The notes: a model not told the origin generated them from the letters alone. A stretch of DNA of 15,457 nucleotides from QNZT01 sp964651755 (GCA_964651755.1 CAZYZD010000052.1:1-15457), one strand, 5' to 3'; positions 1 to 7,532 are shown, counted from the first letter of the stretch. Numbers and translations are program-made.

Positions 1-1751
1 CGTAAAGAGATTCTGATATCTTCTGCTTCTTCGATTGGATCCATACCAAAAGCTTTGGCTTGATCCATTGTCATAGGAACACCTGTTCCACCGAAAAACC
101 CCTGACTACCTGTATAGTCATAATTTAATTTGGTATATCTGACTTCAGCAGAAAAACCTTTTAAAAGCGGTTGAATATAGTAAACTTCATAAGCATCTCC
201 ACGTACAGCCATTTTAGAACCAACTAGTGTATCTTCTCCATACGTGAATGGTCTCCAGTATTTACTACCATGGTTATACTCTAACCCAATTCGTCCATCA
301 TCTGTCACTACTGCCGGCATATTGACACCTACCCAATATGAAGTACCAGTTTCATCATCATTTGAACCAAGCATACCTTCTTGTTTAATAAATGATGCTG
401 CTGCCTGAGGATTGGTTTGAAGCTGTGTCATAATACCTTCCATCACCTGTTTTTGAGCAGCGCTGATCTGCGCCTGTGTAGGAGGTGTTGTTAACCCGGA
501 CAATGCCTGACTTACACCCTGCTGAACCATACCCATCAACTGATTTACATCAAGCGTATTGTATGTGTTATCAGGCATTGACTTTGACCAGGCAAATGAA
601 GCAAAGAATTTTGTATCATCCAGAAAATCACTGATCCCTTCACCGATACCATCAACCAGAACAGAGATTGCTGCGCCATCCATATCTCCCAGGTTTTTCA
701 GCTGCACACTACGGTTAACACCTATTGTATCTGGTATGTTATTACCATTAGTATCATACATTGCCATCATACCTGTATTTTGACCATTTGTATCCATCAT
801 AGCCGGATCTGCCATCACAAATCCTGGAACATTAAATGCTCTGTAATATGTTGTAAGTACTTTATATTGCCCATCATCATACGGAACGAAAATAAATCCT
901 GCCAGATCAATATCTTTTAGTGTATTTTTATCTTTTGTATAGTCTCCTAAAGAGTGGAAGTCATTAGTAGGATCATTATCCATCGCTGCATCCATATTAA
1001 ATCTGGCTCTTGCATTTGTCAAACCTCTACCAACACATAGTTTAAAAGACATACCATTAACACCTGTTACCTTGTCTAAACCAAATTTAAAACTTCCACC
1101 GTCAAATTCCATATTTATCACATGACCATTTGGAGAAGATGGTTTATCGTCATCCCTTAAAGAGATTAAAAAACCATTAACTGAAGGACGTCTACCAAAT
1201 GATGCAGTCCAATTCACATTAGTTCCCAAAAAAGTATCATTCATATATAGCCAATATGCCTCTTTCACTTTCAACGTATCATTTGTCAAAGTTTCATTGG
1301 TTACCCAGTCAAATACATCATATGAATGCGCACTTCCTCTTTGGTTCATTCCCATTTGCATTTTTGGAGAAGCACCATATGCCTTATTGTAAGAGAGTTG
1401 TCCCTTAAATACGATATTATCACTTGGTGCATATGCCATATTTATCCAAAGCCTGTTAGAAAAGAGTGAACTGTTTTTATATGTTTTTCCCGAAGCTGTC
1501 TTATACTCCAAACGATCTACTGATGTTCTGAGATCTGCTCCAAACTTGATATTATCCTGTGCATCATGCGCTTTAACAGCAGTAAGCTGCTTTTTTAGTC
1601 TTTTAAGACTTTTTTCCAGCTTTTCGATTTTCTTTCCATAATCTACAGATGACGCCTTTGCGGTTTCATCTGACTGTGCAACAGATTCATCCGCTCCAAG
1701 AGTTGAAATCACAAGTGCCGCAGCCATTGACATTACAATATACTTTTTCAT
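1..1751 (-). CDS. DUF3373 family outer-membrane porin-like protein, paralog 1 (3' end cut by window)
   Basis: The frame opens at ATG 1751 (GGAGA six bases upstream) and stays open for 583 codons to the window edge. The last residues read EDIRISLR; the neighbouring paralog ends DDIRFFIRYTY, so probably only three or four codons plus the stop are missing. Residues 1-20 form a Sec signal peptide (MKKYIVMSMAAALVISTLGA), residues about 37-60 a short Lys/Leu-rich coiled coil, then the family block AHDAQDNIKF. The rest alternates in the manner of a beta-barrel and holds motifs shared with the neighbour: GSNDD..TSYWVG, YNHGSKYW, EDT..GSKMAVRGDAYE. A role as an outer-membrane channel is inferred from the signal peptide, the coiled coil and the barrel-like C-terminus. 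Substrate unknown. It differs from its neighbour by a Gln/Ala-rich insertion and an Asp/Asn-rich loop (see findings). Confidence 0.88.
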   Translation of the reverse strand, partial: MKKYIVMSMAAALVISTLGADESVAQSDETAKASSVDYGKKIEKLEKSLKRLKKQLTAVKAHDAQDNIKFGADLRTSVDRLEYKTASGKTYKNSSLFSNRLWINMAYAPSDNIVFKGQLSYNKAYGASPKMQMGMNQRGSAHSYDVFDWVTNETLTNDTLKVKEAYWLYMNDTFLGTNVNWTASFGRRPSVNGFLISLRDDDKPSSPNGHVINMEFDGGSFKFGLDKVTGVNGMSFKLCVGRGLTNARARFNMDAAMDNDPTNDFHSLGDYTKDKNTLKDIDLAGFIFVPYDDGQYKVLTTYYRAFNVPGFVMADPAMMDTNGQNTGMMAMYDTNGNNIPDTIGVNRSVQLKNLGDMDGAAISVLVDGIGEGISDFLDDTKFFASFAWSKSMPDNTYNTLDVNQLMGMVQQGVSQALSGLTTPPTQAQISAAQKQVMEGIMTQLQTNPQAAASFIKQEGMLGSNDDETGTSYWVGVNMPAVVTDDGRIGLEYNHGSKYWRPFTYGEDTLVGSKMAVRGDAYEVYYIQPLLKGFSAEVRYTKLNYDYTGSQGFFGGTGVPMTMDQAKAFGMDPIEEAEDIRISL

Positions 1752-1842
1752 ATAATCTCCTAATTATAAATTATAGTTATGGAAGATTATAATATAATAT
1801 TTATTAATATTATATAAGAAGAGATAGCAAAATGAAGATTTT

Positions 1843-1878
1843 TTATAAGAACTTCCTATAAAAAGGAAGTTCTTATAA
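1843..1878. terminator. 14-bp hairpin between the two DUF3373 genes, no U-tract
   Basis: A perfect 14-bp inverted repeat (1843-1856 with 1865-1878; arm TTATAAGAACTTCC) encloses an 8-base loop, starting 11 bases after the stop codon of the 1889-3451 gene. On the minus strand, the direction of both flanking genes, it is followed by A's rather than T's, so it is not a textbook intrinsic terminator. It may be a 3'-end stabiliser, a processing site or an atypical terminator that makes expression of the downstream paralog differ. Confidence 0.55.
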
Positions 1879-1888
1879 TATTGATTAG

Positions 1889-3451
1889 TTAATAAGTATA
1901 TCTGATAAAGAATCGAATATCATCTGCTTCAATATCTACAGAAACTGGTTTTACCCATCCTGCACATCTGATACTTGGTGTATAATCATGCTGAATATGC
2001 GTATATCTGATCTGTGACGAAAGATTTTTTGCACCAAAAAGATTGAAATTCCAATATGCTTCATACGCATCACCACGTGCTGCCACTTTTGAACCGATAG
2101 CTGTATCTTCAGCCCAAGTAATAGGTGTCCAGTATTTTGAACCGTGGTTAAATTCAAATCCAAGTTTACCCTCTTCCGTAATCATATCAGGAATAACTGC
2201 TCCTACCCAATATGAATAGCCTCTTTCACTATCTGTAGAACCAAGCAGCTGATGTCCTGCATTCGGATCATAGTTTGTTGTTGCCAATGATACAAATGCC
2301 GTAGTACTATCTAAGAAATCGCTAATTTCATTACCTATACCACTCACTTGAAGAGCAACAGCACTTAAGTTGGCAGTACCTGCATCCAAAGATTTGTTTT
2401 TACCCTCTCCATTTGGAAGATCAGCACCCGGTTTAATTCCAGCTCTTGCACCTTTTGTATTTAAAATAGTTGCATTTTCAAACATCAGGTTGTATTGACC
2501 ATCATTATAAAGCGTTCCTAGTACTACAAAGAAGTCTACATTTTCATCAATATCTCCTTCTTCTTGTGCATATGGCTTATAACCAACCAAGTCATTTAAT
2601 GTTTCAATACCACCCGTATGTGCTCGACCATATACAAATTTAACAAATGAACCAGATAAGTATCTATCTGTATCAAGTTTAAACATAATACCATTAACTT
2701 CCATATTGGTAATATGAGCCAAAGGAGAACCTGATTCTTCATTATTCTCTCTGAAATTTGCTAAAAAGCCATCTGTAGACTGTCTTCTACCGATACTAAA
2801 GTTATACGGAAGACCATCTTCACCAAATGTATCAGCCCAGACAAAATAGGCTTGTCTTACTCTAAAAATTGTATCGGTAGGTTTAGAAGATTCTGACCAA
2901 TCTTTCAAAGTAGCATCATGAGAAAGATCACTTCCTCCCCAGGTAGAATACATTGCCATCTGTCCATAAAACGTCAACTTATCTGTCGGCTTGGATTTCA
3001 TATTTAAATACAATCTACTTGTAAGTAAGGCATCATTACTAGCTTCTGTACCAGACCAGTCTTTATTTTTAAAACTATATTTATGATATTTATAATTGAT
3101 ATTATCAACAGCGTTTCGGAAATCCACCGAAAATTTAATATTGTCATATGCGTCATGCGCTTTTACAATATTGAGTTTTTTATCAAGCTTTTTGATCTTC
3201 TTTTGTGCTTTTTTTAGATCTTTTTGTAGTTTTTTTAGTTCTGCTGCAAGATCAGCATTTGAACTTACTGTAACCTCTTTTACCTCAGAAGCACTTTTAT
3301 TTGCACTCTTACTCTTTTTAGCAGTTGTTTTATCTGCTTTTGTCTGATTAACCGGATAAGTTTTTGCAAGAGGGATATTATCCAACTTATCTGCACTTGC
3401 ACTCATCGTTACTACAGCAGCGGCAACTGACATTACTATAAATTTCCTCAT
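1889..3451 (-). CDS. DUF3373 family outer-membrane porin-like protein, paralog 2
   Basis: A 520-residue protein starting at ATG 3451, with GAGGAG about 8 bases upstream. Residues 1-20 are a Sec signal peptide ending SASA|D. Residues 21-65 form a Lys/Thr/Ser-rich linker, about 68-97 a coiled coil (LAAELKKLQKDLKKAQKK...), followed by AHDAYDNIKF, the same block that opens the barrel-like region of paralog 1. The C-terminus ends in aromatic residues (FIRYTY), as outer-membrane barrels do for BAM recognition. Shared motifs with paralog 1 are GSTDSERGYSYWVG, FNHGSKYW and EDTAIGSKVAARGDAYE. Length fits the family (roughly 470-570 residues). I infer a trimeric, coiled-coil-tethered porin-like protein, but the family has no proven function that I know of. 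The tandem arrangement on one strand points to gene duplication. It has its own sigma-70-type promoter. Confidence 0.9.
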   Translation of the reverse strand: MRKFIVMSVAAAVVTMSASADKLDNIPLAKTYPVNQTKADKTTAKKSKSANKSASEVKEVTVSSNADLAAELKKLQKDLKKAQKKIKKLDKKLNIVKAHDAYDNIKFSVDFRNAVDNINYKYHKYSFKNKDWSGTEASNDALLTSRLYLNMKSKPTDKLTFYGQMAMYSTWGGSDLSHDATLKDWSESSKPTDTIFRVRQAYFVWADTFGEDGLPYNFSIGRRQSTDGFLANFRENNEESGSPLAHITNMEVNGIMFKLDTDRYLSGSFVKFVYGRAHTGGIETLNDLVGYKPYAQEEGDIDENVDFFVVLGTLYNDGQYNLMFENATILNTKGARAGIKPGADLPNGEGKNKSLDAGTANLSAVALQVSGIGNEISDFLDSTTAFVSLATTNYDPNAGHQLLGSTDSERGYSYWVGAVIPDMITEEGKLGFEFNHGSKYWTPITWAEDTAIGSKVAARGDAYEAYWNFNLFGAKNLSSQIRYTHIQHDYTPSIRCAGWVKPVSVDIEADDIRFFIRYTY

Positions 3452-3459
3452 ACTTATAA

Positions 3460-3484
3460 CTCCTCAATTTTCTGTTAAATTATA
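3460..3484 (-). promoter_or_regulatory. Sigma-70-type -10 box and SD of DUF3373 paralog 2
   Basis: On the minus strand a perfect TATAAT lies at 3484-3479, preceded by an AT-rich stretch and no clear -35, as is usual in Campylobacterota housekeeping promoters. The predicted transcript starts near 3472, giving a leader of about 20 bases that contains GAGGAG (3465-3460) before ATG 3451. Confidence 0.6.
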
Positions 3485-3587
3485 CTTAAATATAATTTAC
3501 AACTTAAGAGTACATTATACAACGAAGGCGATTAAAGTTTTAAAATATTGGAGTTATGAATGAAGAAATTTTGTAGTTTTTCCACAA

Positions 3588-3604
3588 TGTGGCACAAAGC
3601 CACA
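3588..3604. repeat. Small GC-richer hairpin in the divergent intergenic region
   Basis: Arms TGTGGC (3588-3593) and GCCACA (3599-3604) enclose ACAAA. The left arm also takes part in an overlapping alternative pair, CCACA-A-TGTGG (3582-3592). It stands out in AT-rich surroundings between the two divergent promoters. It has no U-tract and could be a protein-binding site or a remnant structure; function unknown. Confidence 0.35.
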
Positions 3605-3669
3605 CTGTTTCCCCTCTCTATATAGCAGTAAGATTAACATTTATTAAACTTACAAGGGTATTATATACC

Positions 3670-3694
3670 AATTAGGATAAATTTTATCTTAATT
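3670..3694. promoter_or_regulatory. 25-nt near-perfect palindrome, candidate operator for the DUF4149 gene
   Basis: AATTAGGATAAA (3670-3681), one central T, then TTTATCTTAATT (3683-3694): 11 of 12 positions pair. It ends 15 bases before the predicted -10 box, so it would cover the -35 region of that promoter. Size and symmetry suit a homodimeric repressor. The core GATAAA-T-TTTATC does not match a regulator site I can name with confidence. Confidence 0.5.
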
Positions 3695-3709
3695 AAATAG
3701 AAACTATTC

Positions 3710-3730
3710 TATAATTTACAAAAAAAGGAG
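3710..3730 (+). promoter_or_regulatory. -10 box and SD of the DUF4149 gene
   Basis: TATAAT at 3710-3715 with no -35 match, then a predicted leader of only about 12-14 bases carrying AAGGAG (3725-3730), four bases before ATG 3735. The compact layout resembles that before the small acidic protein at 7718. Confidence 0.5.
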
Positions 3731-3734
3731 TTCT

Positions 3735-4217
3735 ATGCCTGTTATTCCTAAAGGTATAACCATTGCTTATTTAATATTACTGGGAATCGCACTGGGAGCC
3801 GGATTGTATGCCGGGATTGTTGTTGCACCTGTTACTTTTCACAGCGAATTGTATCTTGGAAGCGAACTACTGAGTCGTTTTCAGGAAGGGTTGATTATGA
3901 CAGAAAACTTTGTAAGGTTGAGTTATCTGGTAGATTTTACTGTTTTGGCAGTCGCATTATATGAAGGGTTTAAATATAAAACCTTTGACAGGGATACCAT
4001 CACATCTGTCAGCGCTTTCTTAGTACTTGCTTCCGGACTTTTGTACGTCCACTACTATATCCCGCAAATTCTTGAGTTTCAACAAAAAGGGGAGGAGATT
4101 ACAAAAAGCAAACTTTTTGAAAACACCCATTTTGCCAGTGAACTGGATTTTAAACTTTTTACAACAGCACTTCTGGTACTCCTTGCCAGAAATCTATATC
4201 GCGGACTTAGGACTTGA
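3735..4217 (+). CDS. DUF4149 domain-containing inner-membrane protein
   Basis: A 160-residue protein with about four membrane segments: residues ~8-30 (AYLILLGIALGAGLYAGIVV), ~62-79 (YLVDFTVLAVALYEGF), ~89-108 (ITSVSAFLVLASGLLYVHYY) and ~139-155 (LFTTALLVLLARNLY). The Gly/Ala-rich first helix followed by VAPVTFH, and the loop FASELDFK before the last helix, match what I recall of DUF4149 proteins, small membrane proteins of unknown function common in Campylobacterota. Start chosen at ATG 3735 because of AAGGAG just upstream. It is the only plus-strand gene in the first 7.7 kb. Its last 24 bases overlap, tail to tail, the 3' end of tsaD, and no terminator separates them. A candidate operator (3670-3694) sits in its promoter. 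No biochemical role can be read from the sequence. Confidence 0.8.
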   Translation: MPVIPKGITIAYLILLGIALGAGLYAGIVVAPVTFHSELYLGSELLSRFQEGLIMTENFVRLSYLVDFTVLAVALYEGFKYKTFDRDTITSVSAFLVLASGLLYVHYYIPQILEFQQKGEEITKSKLFENTHFASELDFKLFTTALLVLLARNLYRGLRT

Positions 4218-5180
4218 TATCAATTTTTGACGGGGCGTGAAATCATGATGCCCATAGGCATCTATGGCACAGCGTCCTATCATCGCGGCATTGTCTGAGC
4301 AAAATTCCAGCGGAGCCAAATGCAGTTTGGCGCCAAATTCATCACACAAATTCTGAATTTTTCCACGCAGATAAAGGTTGGCGCTTGCCCCTCCTACAAT
4401 CGCAAAATCCTTGATTCTTCCACTTTTAAAAATTTTTTTCAACTTTTGCAGCAAGTGAGCTGTCGCTACTCTTTGAAACGATGCGCATACATCTGCAATA
4501 TCCTCTTCACTAAGCTCACCAAGCGCCTCTATCTGCAAACGTACCTGATTTTTCAATCCGGAGTAGCTAAATGCAATCTTTGGAGAATTGCCCAACGGCA
4601 CAGTAAAATCAAAACGATTCTCATCACCTTTTGCAGCATACTGCTCTACTACAGGTCCGCCAGGGTATCCAAGACCAAGCATTTTGGCAACTTTATCAAA
4701 ACTCTCTCCGAAACTGTCATCCATCGTCTCAGCTATCAGAGAAAAATCATTATATCCCTGCGCATCAATCACTTGAGTATGCCCACCTGAAACAAGCAAG
4801 ATTGTCATAGGAAAAGCTGTTGATTTTTCTAAAAAAAGAGAATATATATGTCCATGCAGATGGTTAACGCCAATCAGCGGAAGATCCAGCGCTATAGAAA
4901 GAGCCTTTGCCATAGTTACACCTTCTACCAGTGTTACAGCCAATCCTGGCGCATTTGTTACAGCTATCGCTTTCAGTGAAGGAAAAAACTCTCTGGTTTG
5001 TTCAAGTATTTTAGGTAATGCTTCTGCATGTAACCTTGCTGCAAGCTCCGGAACTACACCACCATATTTTGCATGATCGAGTTCCTGCGAAATTTTTTTG
5101 TGAAACAAAAGTTTTTTTGTTGCTATCTCTGTCACTGCAATAGAACTGTCATCACAACTGCTTTCGATACTTAGTATCAT
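4194..5180 (-). CDS. tsaD: tRNA N6-adenosine threonylcarbamoyltransferase TsaD
   Basis: TsaD (older names Gcp/YgjD) transfers the threonylcarbamoyl group from TC-AMP to A37 of ANN-decoding tRNAs, working in the cytoplasm with TsaB and TsaE. The ASKHA/Kae1 motifs are present: start MILSIESSCDDSSIA, metal-binding HLHGH at ~107-111 (family HxxxH), SGGHTQ at ~131-136, DDSFGESFDKVAKMLGLGYPGG at ~153-174, GGASANLYLR near 262 and CSDNAAMIG near 293, which supplies the metal-binding Asp. About 328 residues is the normal length, so it looks intact and functional. ATG 5180 has AGAGGA upstream. It is the last gene of a tight operon, 9 bases after the DUF4105 gene, and its end overlaps the convergent DUF4149 gene by 24 bases. 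C. jejuni gcp, as I recall, also follows a periplasmic-protein gene. Confidence 0.96.
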   Translation of the reverse strand: MILSIESSCDDSSIAVTEIATKKLLFHKKISQELDHAKYGGVVPELAARLHAEALPKILEQTREFFPSLKAIAVTNAPGLAVTLVEGVTMAKALSIALDLPLIGVNHLHGHIYSLFLEKSTAFPMTILLVSGGHTQVIDAQGYNDFSLIAETMDDSFGESFDKVAKMLGLGYPGGPVVEQYAAKGDENRFDFTVPLGNSPKIAFSYSGLKNQVRLQIEALGELSEEDIADVCASFQRVATAHLLQKLKKIFKSGRIKDFAIVGGASANLYLRGKIQNLCDEFGAKLHLAPLEFCSDNAAMIGRCAIDAYGHHDFTPRQKLISSPKSAI

Positions 5181-5189
5181 GATATCCTC

Positions 5190-6962
5190 TTAAAAATAGT
5201 AAAAAAGCCCTGCTTCAATATAGTGGTCTCTTTTTTGTTCTATTTTATCTTCATATAACTTTAAATTGAGTGCAAAAGCTTTGACCATCTGCCACGTTGC
5301 AAATATTTCCACTCTGCTTGTTTTGCTCCCGTCGGAAAAGAAAGATTTTTTATACTCAATACCTGCTGTACTTTTGTTAAAGTTAAATATTACCCCACTA
5401 TCCAAACCAACAGACGCTAAAGTTGATTTTCCCAGATAAAGCGTCGGTTCTCCCATCAGATAAAGAAGTGTCTCCCCTTTTTTCCAACTAAATCCTGCTC
5501 CACCTCCAAGTGTCAGAAATCGCTTATCCGATTTGTTTTGCAACTGTTGAAAACTGATCTTAGCTTTCCATGAAAGGGGCTTAAAAAAACTATCTCTTGG
5601 TGATAAAGAAGTAACAGAAACAAAGTCAAAACTTTTAAATTTCGATCTTTCAATAAAGAGTTTAAAAAAATCAATATACGCACCGGGAATATATCCCGAT
5701 GCAATATCATACTTATCATGCATAGCAGGTTTGATTTCAAAAGAAAATTTTTGATTATTCCCCAGCCAAAATGCCATACGTGCACTTTTATGTCCATTCA
5801 GCGGATCCATAGGTTTCTGGATCTTTAATTTTATTTTTTTCGGCAACTTACTTCTGTATTTCAACAGTTTCATCAACGTTGAAATGTAATCTTTTTTATT
5901 AATCTTATTTTGACTTCGCTTATATTTTAAGACCTCTATTCCCAAATCAAGTGTAACAGCTTTTTGCGAATCAGTTAATCTTTTCAATATCGAAAAATCA
6001 TAAGATTCGCTAAATTCTTTTGCTGTTTCAATATCTTTTATATTCTTTATCAGACTTTGCATTTCTCTTCTTTTGGAAGGGCGAAACCGTGTATGATCAA
6101 TTAATTTTTTGTCTTTTACAGCCCGAATCGTATCTACAGGAATAGCTTTATACCGAAACTGATCAGGTAAATATGTATCTATTTTAGCGGACTCCAGTAA
6201 CCATAAAAGATTATAAGAACAGTTTTTTGTAAAAAAATAGTAATCTCCGGAAATTCCCCGTAACTCATATAAATGATACAACAAACGTTTTATCTCATCT
6301 GAATCGAGATTTAACGTATACTCCCACATATCGCGCTGCTCCATTGCGGAGTATTCTTTGATTTTTTTATAATACGGAAGTACTGAGTAATACCCTTTAT
6401 AACCGCCAAAAAGACCATTATAAGTATAAATTAACCCATTTTCTTCTTCTGTCCTTGCAGCATAGTTTACCGCTTCACCCAGCATAGGTGTTTTAATATC
6501 CTTATCCAAACGTAAAAAAGTATGTCCAAACATTGATGCCGGAGAGTTAATATATGCAGCAGGAAATACAAGCGTTATTGTTTGTATATGTTCTTTTTGA
6601 ATACTCTTTTCAAGTTTTTCACACTCAAAACTATTTTTTTCAAATAAAGATGGTAATTTTTGCTGCAACCATGCTATACGCGCAGGATATTTACATGAAA
6701 GAGATTCATTCTGATCTAAAATTTGATTAATAGTTGCATTAAGTTCTGAAACTGCAGAAAATTCTGTAGAATTTGAGAGAAAAAAAGAAGAATCATCTAT
6801 CTCTGTTTTTCCATTTTTGATATGTAAGAGTACTTGCCAGTAACGTTGATCAGCTAATTTTTTAATTGTACTCTGATCAATTCTATCAGCAGATAGTTTA
6901 TTGATAAAAATTAAAGAAAGAACAAAAAGGGTAAAAAAAAAGAAATACCCTTTTTGCCGCAA
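5190..6962 (-). CDS. DUF4105 / Lnb N-terminal-like periplasmic or surface protein
   Basis: A 590-residue protein. Start TTG 6962 gives a good signal peptide (RQK, then a Phe/Leu-rich core, cut near LSA|D at residue 25); no ATG, GTG or TTG follows in frame before the mature domain, and the first later Met is at about 144. The middle carries DUF4105 hallmarks: PASMFGHTFLRLD (His147), GLFGGYKGYY, EQRDMWEYTLNLD and FFTKNCSYNLLWLL (Cys248). The conserved His and Cys suggest a papain/NlpC-like hydrolase fold, but I do not claim activity. From about residue 380 the chain turns into alternating aromatic strands (LTLGGGAGFSWKKGETLLYL, FALNLKLYE) and ends HYIEAGLFYYF, like a beta-barrel, so it may sit in the outer membrane. 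It starts 3 bases after the DUF3015 stop codon and lies 9 bases before tsaD. A terminator-like hairpin overlaps its first codons (see findings). Confidence 0.82.
   Translation of the reverse strand: MRQKGYFFFFTLFVLSLIFINKLSADRIDQSTIKKLADQRYWQVLLHIKNGKTEIDDSSFFLSNSTEFSAVSELNATINQILDQNESLSCKYPARIAWLQQKLPSLFEKNSFECEKLEKSIQKEHIQTITLVFPAAYINSPASMFGHTFLRLDKDIKTPMLGEAVNYAARTEEENGLIYTYNGLFGGYKGYYSVLPYYKKIKEYSAMEQRDMWEYTLNLDSDEIKRLLYHLYELRGISGDYYFFTKNCSYNLLWLLESAKIDTYLPDQFRYKAIPVDTIRAVKDKKLIDHTRFRPSKRREMQSLIKNIKDIETAKEFSESYDFSILKRLTDSQKAVTLDLGIEVLKYKRSQNKINKKDYISTLMKLLKYRSKLPKKIKLKIQKPMDPLNGHKSARMAFWLGNNQKFSFEIKPAMHDKYDIASGYIPGAYIDFFKLFIERSKFKSFDFVSVTSLSPRDSFFKPLSWKAKISFQQLQNKSDKRFLTLGGGAGFSWKKGETLLYLMGEPTLYLGKSTLASVGLDSGVIFNFNKSTAGIEYKKSFFSDGSKTSRVEIFATWQMVKAFALNLKLYEDKIEQKRDHYIEAGLFYYF
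6923..6956 (-). terminator. Terminator-like hairpin inside the signal-peptide codons of the DUF4105 gene
   Basis: Perfect 11-bp arms CAAAAAGGGTA and TACCCTTTTTG (6923-6933 and 6946-6956) enclose a 12-base loop. Read on the minus strand, the stem begins 9 bases after the DUF3015 stop codon, and its descending arm runs into a T-rich tract (CCCTTTTTGTTCTTTCTTT). This is the layout of an intrinsic terminator, yet it overlaps codons 3-13 of the next gene. It could attenuate transcription between the DUF3015 gene and the DUF4105-tsaD genes. Confidence 0.5.
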
Positions 6963-6965
6963 TGC

Positions 6966-7412
6966 TTACCCTGCAATTGTTACAATAGCATCAATTACTT
7001 TAGCAGATGTAACATTTTCACTTGTATATATCTTGTCAAAATTTGCTTTGAGCTTACTTTCAAAAGCTTTTTTATCAGAAACATTTAACATTGTTGCAAG
7101 CGTTTCAAGTGTTTCACCTTGCCCTGCAGCAATATCTGTTGCAAGATTGTCCATATTGTCTGCCACAAATGTTTCTACTTCATTTGAAACTAAAAGAACA
7201 GGTTTATCACATCCCATTGTACCTGTAGTTATACCAAAAGTCTGGTTTCCAGAAAGACCGTTAGATGTTGCAGCAACTACCTGTTTCGCTACTGTATTTT
7301 GATTTTCAATCAACATACTCCCCAAACCACATCCTGTATTAAGATTTCTTTCTGCATATGCAGAAATTGTCAATGTTGTAACCGCTAGTGTCGCTATTAT
7401 GATTTTTTTCAT
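6966..7412 (-). CDS. DUF3015 family secreted protein
   Basis: A 148-residue protein with AAAGGAG about 9 bases before ATG 7412. Residues 1-20 are a Sec signal peptide (MKKIIIATLAVTTLTISAYA|E). The mature part opens with the DUF3015 signature TGCGLGSML (Cys28) and continues with ATSNGLSGNQTFGITTGTMGC (Cys68). The two cysteines probably form a disulfide in the periplasm. The C-terminal half is helical and mentions no catalytic motif. DUF3015 proteins are small periplasmic proteins of unknown function found in proteobacteria and Campylobacterota. It is first in the run DUF3015 - DUF4105 - tsaD and has its own promoter; the hairpin just after its stop suggests it may also be expressed as a single gene, more strongly than the two genes behind it. 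Confidence 0.85.
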   Translation of the reverse strand: MKKIIIATLAVTTLTISAYAERNLNTGCGLGSMLIENQNTVAKQVVAATSNGLSGNQTFGITTGTMGCDKPVLLVSNEVETFVADNMDNLATDIAAGQGETLETLATMLNVSDKKAFESKLKANFDKIYTSENVTSAKVIDAIVTIAG

Positions 7413-7447
7413 TTTTACACACTCCTTTTCTGTTGAAATTGCAAATA

Positions 7448-7453
7448 ATTATA
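7448..7453 (-). promoter_or_regulatory. -10 box of the DUF3015-DUF4105-tsaD operon
   Basis: Perfect TATAAT on the minus strand (7453-7448) preceded by TATG. The predicted start near 7441 gives a leader of about 29 bases before ATG 7412. TTGCAA occurs at 7439-7444, 7502-7507 and 7531-7536, at about +1, -60 and -90 of this promoter, and might be a regulator site, though in such AT-rich DNA it could be chance. Confidence 0.5.
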
Positions 7454-7509
7454 CATATAGTTTACTTAACTTGCCAATGAAGCGAAAAAAAATTAAATAT
7501 TTTGCAATT

Positions 7510-7532
7510 AAATAAATTTTTTTGATTTATTT
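7510..7532. repeat. AT-rich inverted repeat in the 7413-7702 intergenic region
   Basis: AAATAAAT (7510-7517) and ATTTATTT (7525-7532) enclose a T-rich 7-base spacer, with a TTGCAA hexamer on each outer side (7502-7507 and 7531-7536), making an imperfect longer palindrome. It lies between the divergent DUF3015 and acidic-protein promoters. Possible operator; weak evidence because of base composition. Confidence 0.3.

Noticed and set aside
1763..1791. Specific -10 box for DUF3373 paralog 1
   Set aside because: Three overlapping TATAAT-like words occur (1763-1768, 1770-1775, 1786-1791) in pure AT sequence, and I cannot choose among them.
2050..2100. RGD tripeptide in both DUF3373 proteins (VRGDAYE / ARGDAYE) as an adhesion motif
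   Set aside because: It lies in a block shared by both paralogs that looks structural for the barrel; nothing supports integrin binding in a presumably environmental bacterium.
3590..3610. TGGCAC as the -24 half of a sigma-54 promoter
   Set aside because: No TTGC/GC element follows at the required distance on either strand.
6933..6941. T9 tract on the minus strand as a phase-variable contingency locus
   Set aside because: Phase variation in Campylobacterota mainly uses longer G/C tracts; a nine-base A/T run is common in such AT-rich DNA. Kept only as a remark.
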